Positions 7,125-14,077 of a stretch of DNA of 64,000 nucleotides are shown here, piece by piece (position 1 is the first letter of the stretch; every line of letters starts with the position of its first letter). The stretch comes from Spartobacteria bacterium (GTDB taxonomy: Bacteria > Verrucomicrobiota > Verrucomicrobiia > Chthoniobacterales > UBA10450). The notes beneath the pieces are model-generated. The model was not told where the DNA came from and searched no databases. It saw only the letters and a program-made list of their open reading frames with translations. The stretch lies in contig PMTM01000004.1 of NCBI GenBank assembly GCA_003167365.1, positions 1 to 64,000 on the forward strand, read 5' to 3'. The position numbers and the translations under genes were made by a program.

Positions 7125-8268
7125 ACAATTCCTTCGAATGTTCGTGCGCTAGGATCGACAATTGACAGCCGCGCGCGTCGGTCTCGTGCGGTGTGATGAC
7201 CGTAAAAAAATTCGACGACGTCTGCTCCAATAAAAATTGAAGATATCCGGTTAGCTTGATCGACTTCGCCCGAAGTAATTCCATTCCGCCGGCTTCATCG
7301 AAGATGGCGAGCGATGCGCGCAGCGGCGCCATTGAGAAGATAGGCGGGTTGCTGATCTGCCAGCCGTCGGCCGAGGGAACCGGTATGAACTCCGGCTCGA
7401 GGTGTAGGCGGAACCGGGTCGCCGGATCGTTCCCAAACCAACCGGCGAGGCGCGGCAACTTGCGGTTGGTCGCGTGCCGTTCGTGTACGAAGGCGCCTGC
7501 GGCTGCGCCGGGGCCGGAGTTGAGGTACTTATATGAGCACCACACGGCGAAATCGACGTTCCAATCGTGCAACGCCAGTGGAACGTTGCCGGCCGCGTGC
7601 GCGAGATCGATCCCGACCGTAATGCCGCGCTTCTGCGCCGCCGCCGTGATTTTCGCGATGTCGAACAGCTGACCGGTGAAGAAATTTACACCAGCGATAA
7701 GAACCAGCGCGATCTGCTCGCCGTGCTTCTCCAGCGCAGTCTCGATGTCATCTTGGCGGACCGCGAACTCTCCCTTGCGCGGTCGCGCGAGCACAAGCGC
7801 GTCTTTCGGGTCGAACCCGTGATGCACGATCTGTGTTTTGATCGCATAGGTATCGGAAGGGAAAGCAGGTTCTTCCATCAGGATCTTGAAGCGCGATTTC
7901 GTGGGCCGATAAAACGTCGCCATCATCAGGTGAAGATTCACCGTGAGGCTATTCATGCAGATCACTTCGTTCGGTTGCGCGCCGACGAGCTGCGCCATCG
8001 GTTCGCGCAACGTTTCGTGATAGGAGTACCACGGCGTCTCCGCCTTTAGATGAGCGTCGACTGCGAGCTTCGCCCAATCGTCCAACTCCTGGTCGACGAT
8101 CTTTCTCGCCGCTTTCGGCATCAGTCCGAGCGAATTTCCGGCAAAGTAAATGAGAGAAGATCCGTCTTTGCTGAGCGGCAGGTGAAATTTTTCCCGGAAC
8201 TGACGCAGCGGATCCTCCGCATCAAGCTGAAGCGCGAACTTTTCGTCAGCGGAAAATGTCATCGTCAT
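6991..8268 (-). CDS. kynU: Kynureninase
   Basis: The product is 425 residues, normal family length. It is a PLP enzyme that cleaves kynurenine or 3-hydroxykynurenine to (3-hydroxy)anthranilate and alanine. Features are YFAGNSLGLMPK near the N-terminus, NSLTVNLHLMMATFY, Asp221 in VGIDLAHAAGN (pyridine nitrogen ligand) and the Schiff-base Lys247 in WCSYKYLNSGPG. With kmo nearby on the same strand, it should act on 3-hydroxykynurenine. Its leader holds a CGTTGG-type repeat (8271-8329). The next step, 3-hydroxyanthranilate dioxygenase, is not encoded in the window. Confidence 0.93.
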   Translation of the reverse strand: MTMTFSADEKFALQLDAEDPLRQFREKFHLPLSKDGSSLIYFAGNSLGLMPKAARKIVDQELDDWAKLAVDAHLKAETPWYSYHETLREPMAQLVGAQPNEVICMNSLTVNLHLMMATFYRPTKSRFKILMEEPAFPSDTYAIKTQIVHHGFDPKDALVLARPRKGEFAVRQDDIETALEKHGEQIALVLIAGVNFFTGQLFDIAKITAAAQKRGITVGIDLAHAAGNVPLALHDWNVDFAVWCSYKYLNSGPGAAAGAFVHERHATNRKLPRLAGWFGNDPATRFRLHLEPEFIPVPSADGWQISNPPIFSMAPLRASLAIFDEAGGMELLRAKSIKLTGYLQFLLEQTSSNFFTVITPHETDARGCQLSILAHEHSKELFKKLEAAGVKCDFREPNVIRAAPTPLYNTFHEVWRFAKILADHQ

Positions 8269-8270
8269 AA

Positions 8271-8329
8271 ATCAGCAACAAACGTCCAACGCTCAACGCC
8301 CAACGTCCAACGCCGAATTCAGAAGAACG
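8271..8329 (-). repeat. Family B leader repeat upstream of kynU
   Basis: A run of imperfect CCAACG/TCAACG heptamers followed by GCCGAATTCAGA. It begins two bases from the kynU start. A near-identical copy is at 8933-8991 upstream of the VOC gene. Confidence 0.8.
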
Positions 8330-8342
8330 TTCGATCCCATGC

Positions 8343-8468
8343 GATGTCATCCCGAGTCGCGTCAGACGACGAGGGACCTCCCATTCTCGTTGTGGATCAC
8401 ACTGTTTTACTTGTGTACCTTTGCGTGCTGCGTGAGGTCCTTCACCGTCTTCGCGGTTCAGGATGACA
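8343..8468. repeat. Imperfect inverted element with TGTCATCC ends
   Basis: The left end reads TGTCATCCCGAG and then GAGGGACCTC. The right end reads GAGGTCCTTC and then TCAGGATGACAG. The outer parts pair as an inverted repeat of about 125 bases. It contains no gene that I can support, and fills the gap between kynU and the VOC gene. Confidence 0.6.
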
Positions 8469-8472
8469 GCGT

Positions 8473-8931
8473 TTATGGCGGCGGTTGCATGAACTCGATG
8501 GTGGTCCCATCGGGGTCGCGCACGTAAATAACTCGCTTCCCGGCGTTCGGTCCTGATTTAACAGTTTGAGGTTTGCCAGCTGCTTTCCAACCGGACGCGG
8601 CAATCGTGCTAAGCACAGCGTCCAGATTATCGACCGTGAGCGCGACATGGACCGATCCGACATCGCAAGGTCTGAGATCGGCACGCTTTCGATCTGACGG
8701 CGCGTGGTACTCGAGCAACTCAATCTTGTGTCCAGGCGCTTTAAGAACGGCGATCGAAATTTCAGCTCCAGGCACCCCGGTGATTTCGCGGGCGAGATCA
8801 CCAGTTTGATGCGCGCGATGCGAAAGCTCAAAGCCGAGCACATCCTGCCAGAAGGCGAGCGACCGATCGAGATTCGCGACCGTGATTCCGGTGTGATCGG
8901 CGGCAATGATGCGAAACGGCTTAGTGCTCAT
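8473..8931 (-). CDS. VOC (glyoxalase/dioxygenase superfamily) protein
   Basis: The product is 152 residues with the two beta-alpha-beta-beta-beta halves of the vicinal oxygen chelate fold. Candidate metal ligands are the His in DHTGITV, a Glu in KIELLEYHAP, the His in VHVALTV and the Glu in GTTIEFMQPP, in the usual H/E...H/E arrangement. Small VOC proteins isomerise, cleave or bind many substrates, so no reaction can be named. It lies between kynU and a RidA gene, which would allow a role in aromatic ring metabolism, but that is inference. The ATG at 8931 is preferred over one at 8961, which would be inside the leader repeat. Confidence 0.75.
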   Translation of the reverse strand: MSTKPFRIIAADHTGITVANLDRSLAFWQDVLGFELSHRAHQTGDLAREITGVPGAEISIAVLKAPGHKIELLEYHAPSDRKRADLRPCDVGSVHVALTVDNLDAVLSTIAASGWKAAGKPQTVKSGPNAGKRVIYVRDPDGTTIEFMQPPP

Positions 8932-8932
8932 G

Positions 8933-8991
8933 ATCAGCAGCAAACGTCCAACGCTCAACACCCAACGTCCAACGCCGAATTCAGAGGAACG
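8933..8991 (-). repeat. Family B leader repeat upstream of the VOC gene
   Basis: Matches the copy at 8271-8329 almost base for base (CAACACCC instead of CAACGCCC, GAGGAAC instead of GAAGAAC). It starts two bases before the VOC start codon. The rest of the gap (8992-9124) holds a GACAGGATT-type inverted repeat. Confidence 0.8.
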
Positions 8992-8993
8992 GA

Positions 8994-9060
8994 CAGGATT
9001 ATCCCGATTTCTACGAGACCCTAATTCAGAAAATCCTGTCTATTCTGAATCTGGAAACCA
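8994..9060. repeat. Family C copy (GACAGGATT / AATCCTGTC type)
   Basis: GACAGGATTATCCCGATTT is followed 30 bases later by AAAATCCTGTCTATTCTGA, an inverted arrangement. Related copies are at 18328-18422 and 33138-33215. Confidence 0.5.
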
Positions 9061-9124
9061 GGAAACCAAGATCAAGTAATTGAATTGGGAAAGCAGGAAG
9101 ACAGGAAAAATCTGAATCCGTTTC

Positions 9125-9145
9125 ATCCGCGTAATCCGCGGTTAA
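9125..9145 (+). repeat. Family A copy at the 3-prime side of the RidA gene
   Basis: Reads ATCCGCGTAATCCGCGGTTA on the plus strand, immediately before the RidA stop codon. It is opposite in orientation to the leader copies of the minus-strand genes around it. Confidence 0.75.
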
Positions 9146-9146
9146 A

Positions 9147-9575
9147 TTATTTTCCGGTCGCCGCGATCACTTTGAGCTCGATCGCGATCGGCGTCGGTAG
9201 CGCCGTGACTTCAACCGTCGTGCGCGTCGGGTTTGGTTTACCGGGTCCGGAAAAATGTGCCGCGTAGATCTTGTTGTAGATCGGGAAATCCTTTTTCATG
9301 TTCGTGAGGAAAACCGTGACGTCGACAATGTCATTCCACGTCGCGCCGGCATCTTCCAGCACGAGCCGAACATTTTCGAACACGGCGTGACATTGTTTTT
9401 CGATGTCGTAACTCACGATATTTCCGGCGGCATCGAGCGTCACGCCGGGGATTTCCTTGCTGCCGCGCACGCGTGGGCCGATGCCGGAGAGAAAGAGAAA
9501 GTCACCGACGCGCTTCGCGTGCGGGAACGCGCCCACCGGTTCAGGCGCGCGGGAACTTTCGAAAGATTTACTCAT
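9147..9575 (-). CDS. RidA-family protein, possible 2-aminomuconate deaminase
   Basis: The product is 142 residues, a single YjgF/YER057c/UK114 domain that forms trimers. Visible family marks are the GDFLFLSGIGP start, the DIVDVTVFLTNM stretch, PTRTTVEV with the substrate-binding Arg, and IAIELKVIAATGK at the end. RidA proteins hydrolyse reactive enamines or imines, and one branch (AmnD/NbaF type) deaminates 2-aminomuconate in the kynurenine and 2-nitrobenzoate pathways. kmo, kynU and an ALDH8A1-like gene are close by on the same strand, so the deaminase role is attractive. Sequence alone does not separate it from general RidA. Confidence 0.8.
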   Translation of the reverse strand: MSKSFESSRAPEPVGAFPHAKRVGDFLFLSGIGPRVRGSKEIPGVTLDAAGNIVSYDIEKQCHAVFENVRLVLEDAGATWNDIVDVTVFLTNMKKDFPIYNKIYAAHFSGPGKPNPTRTTVEVTALPTPIAIELKVIAATGK

Positions 9576-9581
9576 TTAATT

Positions 9582-9612
9582 TTAACCGCGGATTACACGG
9601 ATGACGCAGATA
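9582..9612 (-). repeat. Family A leader repeat upstream of the RidA gene
   Basis: TTAACCGCGGATTACACGGA on the plus strand, ending six bases before the RidA ATG on the gene strand. It is followed by AGAAGGTTCAGGTTTCAGAG, which recurs at 10216-10236. Confidence 0.8.
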
Positions 9613-9641
9613 CAGAAGGTTCAGGTTTCAGAGGAGTCGCT

Positions 9642-10163
9642 TTAGTGAAGATATTTTTTGAGCAGCTCCCAATAATGGGCCTCCCAACCCTCTGCCAGAT
9701 GATCGTGTAAGCCCTCCGGAAAGCCGATGTGGTCGAAGACCAAATGCGTCCCAGATCCTTGCGCCGTAAGTTCGAACCTCGCGATCGAATACGCTCCTTC
9801 GGGCCAGTCCACGGTGCGCCAAGCCTGAACGATCCTTTGATTCGGGACGAGTTCCACGTTCCGGCCGACAATGTGGCCGCCGAACAGCGAAAATGCACCG
9901 CCGGCTTCCCGATTGATTTTGGCTGGTAAGCCGGAGAACGCAGTAAATTGTTTAGTGTCCAGCAATGCTTCGTAAATCCGCTGCGGACTCGCTGTGAAAT
10001 CGATTTCCTGGTGAATGGTGATCGACTTGAGCGGATCATCCGGGCTCGGAGGTATGCGCATGGTCAGGTCATCTTTCTGTTCCTTGACCTTGTCGGATTG
10101 CGCTGAAGCAATCGGCAGTACCACCAGCGTCAGCACTGTGATTATAATAAAGGATCTAGTCAT
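9642..10163 (-). CDS. Secreted SRPBCC (AHSA1-like) domain protein
   Basis: The product is 173 residues. An N-terminal signal peptide (MTRSFIIITVLTLVVLPIASAQ) is followed by an AHSA1/START-like domain: ITIHQEIDFTASPQRIYEALLD, GGAFSLFGGHIVGRNVELVPN, IVQAWRTVDWPEGAYS and GSGTHLVFDHIGFPEG. Such domains bind hydrophobic ligands in a deep cavity, and most members are cytoplasmic, so the signal peptide is unusual. I chose the ATG at 10163 because the upstream in-frame extension to 10235 reads through the family A repeat. No partner gene is evident. Confidence 0.8.
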   Translation of the reverse strand: MTRSFIIITVLTLVVLPIASAQSDKVKEQKDDLTMRIPPSPDDPLKSITIHQEIDFTASPQRIYEALLDTKQFTAFSGLPAKINREAGGAFSLFGGHIVGRNVELVPNQRIVQAWRTVDWPEGAYSIARFELTAQGSGTHLVFDHIGFPEGLHDHLAEGWEAHYWELLKKYLH

Positions 10164-10170
10164 TGTTCTT

Positions 10171-10217
10171 AGCCACAGATTACCCGCCACGGCGGGCAGG
10201 CACGGATGACACAGATG
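10171..10217 (-). repeat. Family A copy with palindrome, upstream of the SRPBCC gene
   Basis: ATTACCCGCCACGGCGGGCA carries the same palindrome insertion as 279-326. It is followed by four imperfect GGTTCAG units (10216-10250). It ends seven bases before the start codon at 10163. Confidence 0.75.
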
Positions 10218-10310
10218 CAGAAGGTTCAGGTTCAAAGGTTCAGGGTTCAGAAAATCAGTGTCAATCCGTGTTCATCAGTGGCGAAATTCATTGTTGAGAA
10301 CTCGATCACG

Positions 10311-10670
10311 CTAAGCGTCGACCATAAACTTGAATCCGCCGTAAACCATGCGCTTCGAATCAAATGGCATCGCTTTCGGATCCATCATTTTTGTGAGTCG
10401 CGGATCTTTCATGACTTTGGCATTCACGCTGTCGCGATGTGTGCGGGATTTAAATACAATCCAGGAGAACACGACCACCTCGTCGGGCTTGAGTTTGATC
10501 GTACGCGGGAACGACGCCGCCATTTTCACCTTGAGATCATCGCCAACGCATTCACAAAACTGAAGGGCGCCGTAATCTCGCCAAATCTTGGCCGCCTTCT
10601 GCGCCATGCGGCGATAGGTCGGCAGGTTTTTCTTCGGAACAGGCAGGACATATCCATCAACGTATTTCAT
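10311..10670 (-). CDS. DUF1428 family protein
   Basis: The product is 119 residues. The start MKYVDGYVLPVPKKNLPTYR, the central GALQFCECVGDD, the VVFSWIVFKSRTHRDSVNAK segment and the end KRMVYGGFKFMVDA are typical of the DUF1428 (YbaA-like) family. These are small dimeric alpha/beta-barrel proteins with no agreed reaction. It appears to be a single-gene unit. The gap 10671-10759 contains only an AT-rich imperfect inverted repeat (AAGAATTA and TAATTCTT). Confidence 0.85.
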   Translation of the reverse strand: MKYVDGYVLPVPKKNLPTYRRMAQKAAKIWRDYGALQFCECVGDDLKVKMAASFPRTIKLKPDEVVVFSWIVFKSRTHRDSVNAKVMKDPRLTKMMDPKAMPFDSKRMVYGGFKFMVDA

Positions 10671-10759
10671 AAGAAAGTAAGAGTTAAGAAGTAAGAATTA
10701 GGAGACCGAAAGTCTGTAATCTTCTTTCATAATTCTTAATTTTTCCTTCTGCCTTCGGC

Positions 10760-11056
10760 TCAGCCACCTGCAATCGCGCCCATGATAAAGAACGGCTCCG
10801 TGCCGTTCGTCACCACGGTCGGTAGAGGAGTGTCGGGCGGTTCGTGCGACACATCTTCGCCGCAGACAAAAAACCTGACGAGTGCGCGGCGCTTTTGTGT
10901 TTCGTGGTCGCGGATCGTTCCGCGCAGCATCGGATACTTCGCCTCCAGTGCGTCGAGAACTGATTGCAGCGTCGCGAGACCATTTACCTCGAGTTGCACT
11001 TCGTCACCGACGCGCGCCAATGTGCGCAGATGATGCGGGAGCACGACGCGAATCAT
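10760..11056 (-). CDS. MoaD/ThiS-family ubiquitin-like sulfur carrier
   Basis: The product is 98 residues with a beta-grasp pattern ([35 protein letters not shown]) and the C-terminal Gly-Gly (FIMGAIAGG) that a MoeB/ThiF-type enzyme adenylates. Its ATG overlaps the stop of the upstream BNR gene by four bases (ATGA, 11053-11056), so the two are translated together. MoaD/ThiS-like proteins serve molybdopterin, thiamine or cysteine synthesis. An E1-like gene with a rhodanese domain lies 9 kb away at 19798 and could activate it. At about 98 residues it is longer than MoaD (about 81), with an extra loop before the tail. Confidence 0.85.
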   Translation of the reverse strand: MIRVVLPHHLRTLARVGDEVQLEVNGLATLQSVLDALEAKYPMLRGTIRDHETQKRRALVRFFVCGEDVSHEPPDTPLPTVVTNGTEPFFIMGAIAGG

Positions 11057-12219
11057 GACAGCGTCTGCGCTTCGACTGAGAGAACGGCCGGAAGATCGCG
11101 CACGATCGCGTTCCATGTGTCGCCGGCGTCGTTTGATCCGTAAACCTGTCCGCCGGTCGTGCCGAAGTAGATGCCGCACGAATCGAGCGAGTCCACCGTC
11201 ATCGCGTCGCGCAGCACGTTTACGTAGCAATCCTTTTGCGGCAGACCTTTCGTCAGTTCTTCCCACTCATTGCCGCCGCTCCGGCTGCGATAGACGCGCA
11301 GTTTGCCATCGGGCGGATAATGCAGCGAGTCGCTCTTGATCGGCACGACGTAAATCGTGTCCGGTTCGTGCGCGTGAATATCTATCGGGAACCCGAAATC
11401 GCTCGGCAAATTCCCGCTCACTTCGCGCCACGAATCGCCCGCGTCATCGCTCCGCATGATGTCCCAATGTTTCTGCATGAACAGCGTGCTCGGGCGCGAC
11501 GGATGCATCGCGATGTGATGGACGCAGTGACCAACTTCCGCGTGCGGATCGGGAATGTATTGCGAGTGCAAACCTTTGTTGATCGGCTTCCACGTTTTGC
11601 CGCCGTCGTCGGTCCGGAACGCCCCCGCCGCCGAAATCGCAATGAACATCCGTTTCGGATTTTCCGGATCGATAATAATCGAGTGGAGACACATTCCGCC
11701 CGCGCCTGGTTGCCATTTCGGGCCGGTATCGTGTTGGCGCAGACCGGACAGTTCGTTCCACGATTTGCCGCCATCTTTCGATTCGAACAACGCGGCATCT
11801 TCCACGCCGGCGTAAACGTGATCGGGGTCATCGAGCGACGGTTCCAGATGCCAGACCCGTTTGAATTCCCACGGATGCTGCGTGCCGTCGTACCACATGT
11901 GGGTGCCGGGGATGCCGTCGTAAACGAACTTGTTGCTCTCGCCTTTCGGCATCCCTTCCGGACCTTTCAAATCTTCGGGACTGCTGCCCGGCGTCTCCCA
12001 GGTCTTGCCGCCATCATCGCTCCGCTGAATGATCTGCCCGAACCACGCGCTGCTCTGCGACGCGTAGAGCCGGTTCGGATCAACCGGCGACCCTTTGACG
12101 TGATAAATTTCCCAGCCGGCAAAGTGCGGGCCGTCCACTTTCCAATCTTTGCGCTTCGCATCCGATGTCAGGACGAATGCGCCCTTCCGTGTGCCAACCA
12201 GTAATCGTACTCCGCTCAT
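11053..12219 (-). CDS. BNR/sialidase-fold beta-propeller protein
   Basis: The product is 388 residues built of repeated BNR (Asp-box) motifs: [60 protein letters not shown] and [12 protein letters not shown]. This pattern gives a six- or seven-bladed propeller as in sialidases and photosystem assembly factors. There is no signal peptide and I see no sialidase Arg triad, so it is probably not a glycosidase. Four-base overlap with the MoaD-like gene implies a shared role. Annotators often call this family exo-alpha-sialidase or glycosyl hydrolase, which is likely misleading. Confidence 0.85.
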   Translation of the reverse strand: MSGVRLLVGTRKGAFVLTSDAKRKDWKVDGPHFAGWEIYHVKGSPVDPNRLYASQSSAWFGQIIQRSDDGGKTWETPGSSPEDLKGPEGMPKGESNKFVYDGIPGTHMWYDGTQHPWEFKRVWHLEPSLDDPDHVYAGVEDAALFESKDGGKSWNELSGLRQHDTGPKWQPGAGGMCLHSIIIDPENPKRMFIAISAAGAFRTDDGGKTWKPINKGLHSQYIPDPHAEVGHCVHHIAMHPSRPSTLFMQKHWDIMRSDDAGDSWREVSGNLPSDFGFPIDIHAHEPDTIYVVPIKSDSLHYPPDGKLRVYRSRSGGNEWEELTKGLPQKDCYVNVLRDAMTVDSLDSCGIYFGTTGGQVYGSNDAGDTWNAIVRDLPAVLSVEAQTLS

Positions 12220-12230
12220 GCTTAAATTTG

Positions 12231-12260
12231 TAACCGCGGATTACGCGGATGAAAACGGAT
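12231..12260 (-). repeat. Family A leader repeat upstream of the BNR gene
   Basis: On the gene strand it ends in ATCCGCGTAATCCGCGGTTA, 11 bases before the ATG at 12219. The rest of 12261-12350 shows nothing I can name. Confidence 0.8.
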
Positions 12261-12350
12261 TTGTTGTATTCATGCGGCGCTAAGTTCGTAGAGGCCTATC
12301 AACAATTGCGATCGCCTAGCAGATGGTGGGTGGAGGGCTAACCGATTGCA

Positions 12351-13943
12351 CTACGACGAGGCTGGCATCTGGAAAAAGCCAATCGTGAGACGCTCACAGT
12401 ACGTTTGTAGCAACTCTTCTCGCGACAACGTCTTCAATGCCTCCATATCAGATGCTCCTTTAAGCAACTTTAGGAGATTTTCTTTAGAACTCGACTTGTA
12501 GCCGTCGTAAAAGAAGTCATAGAGCTCGAGTGCATCTCGAGCGCCCTTCTGCGGTCGTTGCGGAACGCCAAAAAAGGTATCGGGATGTCGCTCATAAACC
12601 GCGAGTTCAGAATCTGTTAGCGGACATGTCGCGATGATATTCTTGCCCTCTTTCGTTCGATAGAAGCCAAAGCACTGCTTTTCAGAAGGCATCACGACGC
12701 CCTGCATCAAAGTTCCAACAACATTTCCGCCTTCGTTATTAGGAATATTGTAGTCGTGGCCGACTAACAAGCGGGGCGGTCCATCGCCGAACGCAAACTC
12801 CGCAATTTCGCCATCAAATGTCGTCGGGATTTCATGGTTTTCCTCCCATGAGTTCCTCAGTGCGAACATCTCTTGGTGTTTTTCGCGAGCCGCAAGAGCT
12901 TCTCGTAGACTTCCGAAGGTCGCGCGCCAACCAAAGTCAGGTAGTCGGAAGCCTTCTGCGATAGCCCACGGCCTTACGGACTTGTCGGGAAAGTAGAGGA
13001 ACGGATGATTAGTGACGACGACGTACGCTGAGGGAAGTGGCTCGGTCGTAGTGAGCATTTCGGATTCTCGCTTGCGAATATCGTCGAGAATATTCTGGAG
13101 TGAGGCGACCTGCTGATTGCTATCGGGAAGTTCCGGAATGTTAATTTCGGCGAACACAATTCGAGCGTGGATCGCCTTTTTACGCAGGGCCTTTTTGATC
13201 TGACGCCCGATGTCCACAGAAGCTGTCGACGCTTGCCGCATCTTGGCTTCGACTGAAAATTTCCTTCCCGTTTTTCGGAAGGTTGCGGTGGCTTCGCAAT
13301 GCGTGGTTGAGGAATCTGTCTCATCCTCAAACTCGAGTTCAAAACCAGCGCGAACAAGCGCGCCGAAGATAGATGTCTCATAGTAAGCGGGAAAAAACTG
13401 ATCAGGCTGCTTTAGTCTTCGGATCAGGCGATTTCCCAATTCTTGATTGTGCGCGATGAGATAAAGGTTGTACGCGAGCTGCAAATATGCCGAAACCACT
13501 CCGATTGAAGGCATCGTGTGAACTTTCCCGCGCTCGCGAATGTGCGCATTGATGTACTTTGCTGCCTCTTGGTACCAATTAAGTAGCGGGTGTCGCTTGT
13601 CGGGAGCCTTTGCGAGTTCGGCATTGCCCCATTCGCTGCCGAGAACACTTTTTATGTAATCCCACAGGAATTCGTGAAACGTCTGAGCCTTTGTTTGATA
13701 GAGCTCGTTTCCTACGGCAACCGCGCGCGTGCCGGCGACCGACGCTGATATTATCGGTCGGCCAAGACCCTGTTGCTTTACTCGCTGGCGTTCTAAAACC
13801 TCAATAGGCTGAAGCTCCTGCAGGACTTCCGGTGGGACCAACGCCGGTTGGTTCTTTAGACCATGACACTTCTTGAATTTTTGTCCGCTTCCGCAAGGGC
13901 AGGGTTTGTTGCGCCCGACTTTTGATTTTTGCCAATGAGTCAT
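12351..13943 (-). CDS. SEC-C motif protein with a possible nuclease-like middle domain
   Basis: The product is 530 residues and cytoplasmic. Residues 10-28 (GRNKPCPCGSGQKFKKCHG) are a SEC-C zinc-binding motif like the tail of SecA, here at the N-terminus. Residues 200-235 contain Glu217 in HCEATATF and Glu232-x-Lys234 in FSVEAKMR after a hydrophobic strand, the spacing seen in PD-(D/E)XK nuclease folds. That assignment is tentative. The rest has no motif I know. Codon use is less GC-rich than in the neighbours and there is no partner gene, which suits an acquired single gene. A role in nucleic-acid processing or defence is possible but unproven. Confidence 0.7.
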   Translation of the reverse strand: MTHWQKSKVGRNKPCPCGSGQKFKKCHGLKNQPALVPPEVLQELQPIEVLERQRVKQQGLGRPIISASVAGTRAVAVGNELYQTKAQTFHEFLWDYIKSVLGSEWGNAELAKAPDKRHPLLNWYQEAAKYINAHIRERGKVHTMPSIGVVSAYLQLAYNLYLIAHNQELGNRLIRRLKQPDQFFPAYYETSIFGALVRAGFELEFEDETDSSTTHCEATATFRKTGRKFSVEAKMRQASTASVDIGRQIKKALRKKAIHARIVFAEINIPELPDSNQQVASLQNILDDIRKRESEMLTTTEPLPSAYVVVTNHPFLYFPDKSVRPWAIAEGFRLPDFGWRATFGSLREALAAREKHQEMFALRNSWEENHEIPTTFDGEIAEFAFGDGPPRLLVGHDYNIPNNEGGNVVGTLMQGVVMPSEKQCFGFYRTKEGKNIIATCPLTDSELAVYERHPDTFFGVPQRPQKGARDALELYDFFYDGYKSSSKENLLKLLKGASDMEALKTLSREELLQTYCERLTIGFFQMPASS

Positions 13944-13965
13944 GTCTAGCTGAGTGAAAGCTCAG

Positions 13966-14070
13966 CTATTTCGCTATGCAAATATTCTTTGGCTCGGTGA
14001 AGAATCGTAGCGCTTCTTCGCCGCCTTCGCGCCCGACGCCGCTGGCTTTCATTCCGCCGAACGGGACGCT
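13966..14070 (-). pseudogene. Remnant of an aldehyde dehydrogenase 3-prime end
   Basis: Encodes VPFGGMKASGVGREGGEEAL and then RFFTEPKNICIAK with a stop. This is almost identical to the last 34 residues of the complete gene at 15375-16832. No start or catalytic part remains. It lies directly downstream of the class V aminotransferase gene and shares the flanking bases CTCAGCTA with the complete copy. Confidence 0.85.
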
Positions 14071-14077
14071 GCAGTTG

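Noticed and set aside
8343-8468. Possible CRISPR-like array
   Set aside because: The sequence has one inverted element and no regularly spaced direct repeats with unique spacers. The CCAACG copies nearby are only two and not spacer-separated.
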